A DNA stretch of 64,000 bases, taken from assembly GCF_025133575.1 (NCBI RefSeq), contig NZ_CP104011.1, positions 3,976,965-4,040,964 of the forward strand. The letters are read 5' to 3'. Each line of letters opens with the position of its first letter. Position 1 is the first letter of the stretch. The position numbers were made by a program, and so were the translations under genes. Below, in pieces: positions 58,771 through 64,000 of this stretch. The stretch comes from Pseudomonas sp. GCEP-101. GTDB taxonomy: Bacteria > Pseudomonadota > Gammaproteobacteria > Pseudomonadales > Pseudomonadaceae. Below the pieces are notes generated by a model that was given only the letters and a program-made list of their open reading frames with translations, made no database searches and was not told the origin of the DNA.

Positions 58771-61485
58771 TCAGGCCGTGACGGCCAACGATTGCCGGGC
58801 CAGCAGGCGCTTGATCTCCGGTACGCAGGAGCCGCAGGCGGTCCCGCACTGGAGTTGATCCTTGAGGCCGTCGAGGTCGAGGCCCTTGACGATGCCCGCC
58901 TGGATGCGGCTCTGGCTGACGTTCAGACAGTTGCACAATGTCTTGTCGGCTGCTGCCCCGGCCTGGCCTGGGGCGGCGCTGAGCGGGGCCAGTAGCCAGC
59001 GGCGCAGGTCCTGATCGGCGCGGCCTTTCTGCCACAGTTCGCGCAGCCAGGCGCGGGCGGCGGTTTCGCCGGCCAGGCGCAGCGAGACGATGCGCGAGTG
59101 TTCGATGCGGACGCGCTTGCCGACCGTGCGGCGCGGGTCGTCATAGGCCATGACCGGGCCCTCTTCGAGGCCGAGCAGGGCGTCGATGCGGGCCAGCCAC
59201 TCGGCACTTGGCGCTTCTGCGTGCGCGGCGCGGATCACCAGCGCCGGGCGTTCGCGGCCGGTGGGGCTGAAGCTGGCGTAGCGCAGTTCCTCGAACAATG
59301 GGCGCAGGGCGTCGAAGCGCTGCTGCACCTCGCCTTCCACCAGGGCGAAGAACTGCCAGGGCAGCTCCACGCGGCTGACCTCCACGGTGGCGTGTTTCAG
59401 TTCGGGTTGATGCGACAGCGGGTCCACGGCCGGCAGGGTGAGGACATTGACGCCCAGCCCCTTGAGGAAGCGATCACCCCAGTGCATTGGCAGGAAGGCC
59501 TGGCCGGGACGCAGGCGGTCGTCGGCCTGCACCGGCAGCACCAGTTCGCCGCGGCGGCTGCGCAGGCGCACCAACTGGCCGTCGCTGATGCGCCGGCGGC
59601 GCAGTTCGTCCGGGTGCAGGCCGAGTATGGCTTCTGCCACGTGGCCAAACAGTTGCGGCGCGGTGCCGGTACGGGTCATGCCGTGCCATTGATCGCGCAG
59701 GCGGCCGGTGTTGAGGATCAGCGGGTAGCGCGCGTCGCGCTTTTCCTTGGGGGCGCGGTAGGGCTCGGCAATCAGCCGGGCCCGCCCCGTCGCGGTGGGG
59801 AAGTGTCCGTCGCCGTACAGGCGCGCGGTGCTGCGCGCCGCGCCGGCGGCGAAGGGCCATTGCTGCGGGCCGCGCGCGTCCAGCAGCGCATAGTCGATGC
59901 CGGAGAGGTCGAGGTCACGCTCGCGGGTCAGTCGCTTGTACTCGTCGAACAGGGCGGCCGGCGAGTGGAAATCGAACAGGCTGGGTAGTCTGGGACGCAG
60001 ACGCCGTTCCAGGCGGCGGGCGAAATCGCAGACGATGTCCCAGTCCGCCCGCGCCTCGCCGATCGCCGGGATGGCCGGACGGACGTGGCTGATGCGGCGC
60101 TCGGAGTTGGTCACCGTGCCTTCCTTCTCGCCCCAGCTGGCGGCTGGCAGCAGCAGGTCGGCGTACTGGCAGGTCTCGCTGGTGGTGAAGGCCTCCTGGA
60201 CGATGACGAAGGGGCACGCAGCCAGGGCTTCGCGCACGCGGGTCTGATCCGGCAGGGATTGGGCCGGGTTGGTGCAGGCGATCCACAGGGCCTTGATGCG
60301 CCCGTCGCGTACCGCATCGAACAGTTCGATGGCGCTCAGGCCGGGATTCTCCGGCAGCCGTTCGACGCCCCAGTAGGTGGCGACCTCCGCACGATGCTCG
60401 GCGTTGCCGGCCTCGCGGTGGCCGGGCAGCAGGTTGGACAAGCTGCCGGTCTCGCGGCCGCCCATGGCGTTGGGCTGGCCGGTAAGGGAGAAGGGGCCGG
60501 CGCCGGGGCGGCCGATCTGCCCGGTAGCCAGGTGCAGGTTGATCAGCGCGCTGTTCTTCGCACTGCCGGCGCTGGACTGGTTCAGGCCCATGCACCAGAG
60601 CGAGAGGAAGGCAGGCGCCTGGCCGATCCACTGGGCCGCGCGCTGCAGATCATCCACGGCGATGCCGCAGATGTCCGCCACGGCCAGCGGGCCGTAGTCG
60701 CGCACCAGGGCTTTGAGTTCATCCAGGCCCTCGGTGTGAGCATCGATGAAGGCACGGTCGATCCAGCCTTCCCAGAGCAGGATATGCAGGATGCCGTGGA
60801 ACAGCGCGACGTCGGTGCCGGGCAGGATCGCCAGGTGCAGGTCGGCCGCCTCGGCGGTGTCGGTGACGCGCGGGTCGATGACGATCAGTTTCATCTCCGG
60901 GCGCCGCGCGCGGGCGTCTTCCAGGCGGCGGAACAGAACGGGATGGGCGTAGGCCATGTTGCTGCCGGCGATCATCACGCAATCGGCCAGCTCGATGTCC
61001 TCGTAGCTGCAGGGCGGGGCGTCGGCGCCCAGGCTGCGCTTGTAGCCGACCACCGCCGAAGACATGCACAGGCGCGAGTTGCTGTCGATGTTGTGGGTGC
61101 CGACCAGGGCGCGGGCCAGCTTGTTGAAGGCGTAGTAGTCCTCGGTCAGCAGTTGGCCGGAGACGTAGAAGGCCACGCTATCCGGTCCGTGCTCGCGGAG
61201 GGTCTCGGCGAAGACGCCGGCGGCGTGCTCCAGCGCGGTGTCCCAGCCGGTGCGGGTGCGCGGCAGGCCCTTGCCCAGGCGCAGCTCCGGGAACTGCGCG
61301 CGGGCGGCCGCATCGCCGGTGAGGTGCAGGGTCGCACCCTTGCTGCACAGGCGGCCGAAGTTGGCGGGGTGCTGCGGGTCGCCCTGTACGCCGAGGATGC
61401 GCTCGTCGTCGTGTTCGATCAGGACGCCGCAGCCGACGCCGCAGTAGCAGCAGGTGGATGCGGTGGTGCGACGGTTCGGGTTCAT
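58771..61485 (-). CDS. nasC: NasC (NasA-type), assimilatory nitrate reductase catalytic subunit
   Basis: A 904-residue cytoplasmic molybdenum enzyme of the bis-MGD family that reduces nitrate to nitrite. The N-terminal [4Fe-4S] site is CCYCGVGCGVLIEH near residue 13 with a later RLCSKG. Molybdopterin-binding segments include VMIAGSNMAYAHPVLFRRLE near 168 and WCMGLNQSSAGSAKN near 295. The C-terminal 60 residues form a BFD-type [2Fe-2S] domain, TLCNCLNVSQSRIQ and GTACGSCVPEIK, giving an added electron site. It is between nirD and cobA on the same strand. It is the NasA-type enzyme without a signal peptide. Confidence 0.93.
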   Translation of the reverse strand: MNPNRRTTASTCCYCGVGCGVLIEHDDERILGVQGDPQHPANFGRLCSKGATLHLTGDAAARAQFPELRLGKGLPRTRTGWDTALEHAAGVFAETLREHGPDSVAFYVSGQLLTEDYYAFNKLARALVGTHNIDSNSRLCMSSAVVGYKRSLGADAPPCSYEDIELADCVMIAGSNMAYAHPVLFRRLEDARARRPEMKLIVIDPRVTDTAEAADLHLAILPGTDVALFHGILHILLWEGWIDRAFIDAHTEGLDELKALVRDYGPLAVADICGIAVDDLQRAAQWIGQAPAFLSLWCMGLNQSSAGSAKNSALINLHLATGQIGRPGAGPFSLTGQPNAMGGRETGSLSNLLPGHREAGNAEHRAEVATYWGVERLPENPGLSAIELFDAVRDGRIKALWIACTNPAQSLPDQTRVREALAACPFVIVQEAFTTSETCQYADLLLPAASWGEKEGTVTNSERRISHVRPAIPAIGEARADWDIVCDFARRLERRLRPRLPSLFDFHSPAALFDEYKRLTRERDLDLSGIDYALLDARGPQQWPFAAGAARSTARLYGDGHFPTATGRARLIAEPYRAPKEKRDARYPLILNTGRLRDQWHGMTRTGTAPQLFGHVAEAILGLHPDELRRRRISDGQLVRLRSRRGELVLPVQADDRLRPGQAFLPMHWGDRFLKGLGVNVLTLPAVDPLSHQPELKHATVEVSRVELPWQFFALVEGEVQQRFDALRPLFEELRYASFSPTGRERPALVIRAAHAEAPSAEWLARIDALLGLEEGPVMAYDDPRRTVGKRVRIEHSRIVSLRLAGETAARAWLRELWQKGRADQDLRRWLLAPLSAAPGQAGAAADKTLCNCLNVSQSRIQAGIVKGLDLDGLKDQLQCGTACGSCVPEIKRLLARQSLAVTA

Positions 61486-61507
61486 GGCGCAGGCCTCGCT
61501 GGCTGAC

Positions 61508-61837
61508 TCAGGCGCAATGGGCGACCGGGGTGCGCAGTGCCAGCAGCACGCGGCCGGCCTCGATCTTCGTCTCGTGGCGGTGGGCGCAGCCGTGGTCGGG
61601 CGCGACGGCTTCGCCGCTCTCCAGTTCGATCTGCCAGTTGTGCAGCGGGCAGGCCACGCGCTTGCCGTAGATCAGGCCCTGGGACAGCGGGCCGCCCTTG
61701 TGCGGGCAGCGGTCGTCGAGGGCGAAGACCTGGTCATCGGAAGTGCGGAAGATCGCGATGTCGCCCTGGGGCCCGGCGATGACGCGCGAGCCCAGTGGGT
61801 TGATGTCGTCCAGGGCGCAGATGTCGAACCAGTTCAT
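61508..61837 (-). CDS. nirD: NirD, assimilatory nitrite reductase small subunit
   Basis: A 109-residue Rieske-like protein that completes the NADH-dependent nitrite reductase. It starts MNWFDICALDDINPLGSRVI. The Rieske-type fold keeps Cys and His pairs visible as DDRCPHKGGPLSQG near residue 42-55 and VACPLHNWQIELESG near 61-75, so a [2Fe-2S] centre could bind. Most NirD proteins have lost these ligands, so their presence is notable. It lies 55 bases after nirB and 22 bases before nasC, in one operon. Confidence 0.92.
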   Translation of the reverse strand: MNWFDICALDDINPLGSRVIAGPQGDIAIFRTSDDQVFALDDRCPHKGGPLSQGLIYGKRVACPLHNWQIELESGEAVAPDHGCAHRHETKIEAGRVLLALRTPVAHCA

Positions 61838-61892
61838 GGAGTGTCTCCGGCAATCGGGTGGGAAGGCCCCGAAGGCGGGGCCCGGCGGACAG

Positions 61893-64000
61893 TCAGGCGG
61901 TTTCCAGCTGCTTGAGCGGTATCCGTTCGAACTCCTTCTTCAGCGGCTGCTGGGCGATGCGCTCCTGCCACGGGTCCTGTTCCAGCGACAGCGAGAACTG
62001 CAGGCGCGTGTTCAGTGCCTGGCGGTTGTCCGCATCTTCCAGCACGGCCTTTTTGATGTGCTCCATGCCGACCCGTTGCAGGTAGTGCACGGTGCGCTCG
62101 AGGTAGAAGGCTTCTTCGCGGTAGAGCTGGAGGAAGGCGCCGCTGTACTCGCGTACCTCGTCAGCGGTCTTGAGCTTGACGAAGAACTCCGCGACCTCGG
62201 TCTTGATCCCGCCGTTGCCGCCGATGTACAGCTCCCAGCCCGAGTCCACGCCGATGATGCCGATGTCCTTGATGCCGGCCTCGGCGCAGTTGCGTGGGCA
62301 GCCGGAGACCGCCAGCTTGACCTTGTGCGGCGACCACATGTTGAACAGGTCGTGCTCCAGGTCGATGCCCAGCTGCGTCGAATTCTGCGTGCCGAAGCGG
62401 CAGAACTCGCTGCCCACGCAGGTCTTCACGGTACGGATGGACTTGCCGTAGGCGTGGCCGGAGGGCATGTCCAGTTCCTTCCAGATCGCCGGAAGGTCGT
62501 CCTTCCTGATCCCCAGCAGGTCGATGCGCTGGCCGCCGGTGACTTTCACCATGGGCACCTGGTACTTGTCCGCCACGTCGGCGATGCGCCGCAGTTCGGC
62601 GGCGTTGGTGACGCCGCCCCACATGCGCGGCACCACGGAGTAGGTGCCGTCCTTCTGAATGTTGGCGTGGGCGCGTTCGTTGATCAGGCGCGACTGCGGG
62701 TCGTCCTTGGCCTCGCCCGGCCAGGTGGAGATCAGGTAGTAGTTCAGCGCCGGGCGGCAGGTGGCGCAGCCGTCCGGGGTGCGCCAGTCCATGAAGCGCA
62801 TCGCGGAGCTCAGCGAAATCAGGTGATGTTCGCGAATCGCCTGGCGCACCTGGCCGTGGTTGAGGTCGCTGCAGCCGCAGATGGCCTTCTCGCTCTTGGG
62901 CTTAACGTCCGCCGCGCCGCCGACGGTGCTGATGAGGATCTGCTCGACCAGGCCTGCGCAGGAGCCGCAGGAACTGGCGGCCTTGGTGTGCTTCTTCACC
63001 TCGTCCACGCTGAACAGGCCGTTCTCCTGGATCGCCTTGACGATGGTGCCCTTGCACACGCCGTTGCAGCCGCAGACTTCCGCGCCGTCGGGCATGCCGG
63101 CCGCGCTGCTCTGGCCCTGGTGGCCGACGTCGCCAAGGCTGCTCTCGCCGAACATCAGGTGATCGCGGATCTGGGCGACGTTGTGGTTCTCGCGGATCTG
63201 CCGGAAGTACCAGCCGCCGTCGGCGGTGTCGCCGTAGAGGCAGGCGCCGACCAGTACGTCATCCTTGATCACCAGCTTCTTGTACACGCCGCCGATGGGG
63301 TCGGAGAGGGTGATGGTCTCGGTGCCTTCGCCGCCCATGAATTCGCCGGCGGAGAACAGGTCGATGCCGGTGACCTTGAGCTTGGTGGAGGTGACCGAGC
63401 CCTGGTAGCGGGCGAAGCCGAGCATCGCCAGGTGGTTGGCGCAGACCTTGGCCTGCTCGAACAGCGGCGCCACCAGGCCGTAGGCGATGCCGCGGTGGCT
63501 GGCGCATTCGCCCAGGGCGTAGATGCGCGGGTCATAGGTCTGCAGGGTGTCGTTGACCAGGATGCCGCGGTTGCAGGGCAGGCCGGTTTTCTCCGCGAGC
63601 TCCGTGTTGGGACGGATGCCGGCGGCCATTACCACCAGGTCGGCAGCAATCACCTCGCCGTCCTTGAAGCGCACAGCGCAGACACGACCGCTGCCGTCGT
63701 CGATCAGTTCCTCGGTGTGGGTGTTCAGGCGGAAGTGGATGCCGCGCGACTCCAGCGCGCCCTGCAGCAGCTTGCCGGCGGTGCGGTCGAGCTGACGCTC
63801 CAGCAGCCAGTCGGAGAGGTGCACCACAGTAACGTCCATGCCGCGCTGCTTCAGGCCGTTGGCGGCTTCCAGGCCGAGCAGGCCGCCGCCGATGACCACC
63901 GCATGGCTGTGGGTGCCGGCGGTGTCGATCATGGTCTGGGTGTCGGCGATGTCGCGGTAGCCGATCACGCCCTGCAGGCGGCTGCCGGGCACCGGCAGGA
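61893..64000 (-). CDS. nirB: NirB, assimilatory nitrite reductase large subunit (5' end outside the window)
   Basis: The visible 702 residues lack the true N-terminus. The reading frame runs to the window edge and begins inside the FAD-binding domain (LPVPGSRLQGVIGYRD). NAD(P)-binding GGGLLGLEAANGLKQRGMDV follows. BFD-like [2Fe-2S] domains appear as EVCGCNGVCKGTIVKAI and later ICGCSDLNHGQVRQAI. The siroheme and [4Fe-4S] site uses GSEFCRFGTQNSTQLG and SGCPRNCAEAGIKD. It transfers electrons from NADH to siroheme, reducing nitrite to ammonium. The gene leads the nirB-nirD-nasC-cobA operon, whose promoter lies beyond the edge. Confidence 0.94.
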   Translation of the reverse strand, partial: LPVPGSRLQGVIGYRDIADTQTMIDTAGTHSHAVVIGGGLLGLEAANGLKQRGMDVTVVHLSDWLLERQLDRTAGKLLQGALESRGIHFRLNTHTEELIDDGSGRVCAVRFKDGEVIAADLVVMAAGIRPNTELAEKTGLPCNRGILVNDTLQTYDPRIYALGECASHRGIAYGLVAPLFEQAKVCANHLAMLGFARYQGSVTSTKLKVTGIDLFSAGEFMGGEGTETITLSDPIGGVYKKLVIKDDVLVGACLYGDTADGGWYFRQIRENHNVAQIRDHLMFGESSLGDVGHQGQSSAAGMPDGAEVCGCNGVCKGTIVKAIQENGLFSVDEVKKHTKAASSCGSCAGLVEQILISTVGGAADVKPKSEKAICGCSDLNHGQVRQAIREHHLISLSSAMRFMDWRTPDGCATCRPALNYYLISTWPGEAKDDPQSRLINERAHANIQKDGTYSVVPRMWGGVTNAAELRRIADVADKYQVPMVKVTGGQRIDLLGIRKDDLPAIWKELDMPSGHAYGKSIRTVKTCVGSEFCRFGTQNSTQLGIDLEHDLFNMWSPHKVKLAVSGCPRNCAEAGIKDIGIIGVDSGWELYIGGNGGIKTEVAEFFVKLKTADEVREYSGAFLQLYREEAFYLERTVHYLQRVGMEHIKKAVLEDADNRQALNTRLQFSLSLEQDPWQERIAQQPLKKEFERIPLKQLETA

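Overview
The window is chromosomal DNA from a Pseudomonas of the P. aeruginosa / nitroreducens / citronellolis kind. The evidence is the very GC-rich coding sequence, a diagnostic gene string (cysB, cysH, thrH, pabB, two MalT-type regulators, ppsR/ppsA, rraA, cmaX-crfX-cmpX-sigX-oprF, cobA-nasC-nirD-nirB), and many copies of the Pseudomonas REP palindrome beginning GTAGGAGCGAGCTTGCTC. From memory the gene order closely follows the PA1736-PA1781 interval of strain PAO1. That is an inference from recall and was not searched. No tRNA, rRNA, CRISPR array, prophage or IS element was seen.

Layout. (1) 1-3939, minus: a polyamine-type ABC importer, with the last permease cut by the window edge. (2) 4268-8241, plus: circularly permuted ATP-grasp, alpha-E protein, transglutaminase and the proteasome-like Anbu protease, followed by a REP array and a c-type cytochrome. 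(3) 9690-19038: a 32-residue membrane sORF, a thiolase/multifunctional beta-oxidation pair, an isochorismatase-fold protein, a class I glutamine amidotransferase, a CorA transporter, a macro-domain protein, small secreted or membrane proteins and a crotonase. (4) 19136-31499: a membrane protein of unknown function, a YjdJ-like acetyltransferase, DAHP synthase, PilZ and thioredoxin-like proteins, a ketopantoate-reductase-like enzyme, 5'-nucleotidase, UspA, CysB, an MFS carrier, a CxxC protein, CysH, ThrH and PabB.

(5) 31599-42496, plus: two very large MalT-like LuxR regulators, then a five-gene envelope operon. It encodes a secreted 151-aa protein, a stand-alone C39 peptidase, an outer-membrane barrel, a FadL-like barrel and a three-repeat protein with a MalM-like C-terminus. 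It resembles the Fil cluster of Acinetobacter and, in its logic, the Fap amyloid system. I regard it as the most interesting system here, because the secreted protein carries a motif with the spacing of a double-glycine leader that the C39 peptidase could recognise. (6) 42856-45925, minus: an ATP-grasp ligase, a cysteine-free transglutaminase-fold 7TM protein and a retropepsin-like protease. This is a second ligase/transglutaminase/protease module in the same window. (7) 46194-48735, minus: a DUF2950/DUF3300 pair.

(8) 48892-57931: divergent ppsR/ppsA for PEP synthesis, an alpha/beta hydrolase, rraA, and the envelope-stress cluster cmaX-crfX-cmpX-sigX ending in the major porin oprF. (9) 57997-64000, minus: assimilatory nitrate/nitrite reduction with the siroheme methyltransferase CobA; nirB runs off the right edge.

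Shared themes are sulfur and nitrogen assimilation needing siroheme and Fe-S proteins (CysB, CysH, CobA, NasC, NirBD), envelope biogenesis (SigX, OprF, CmpX, the Fil-like operon), and two poorly understood peptide-ligase/protease modules. REP palindromes sit between genes, sometimes inside operons, and many operons end in clear intrinsic terminators.
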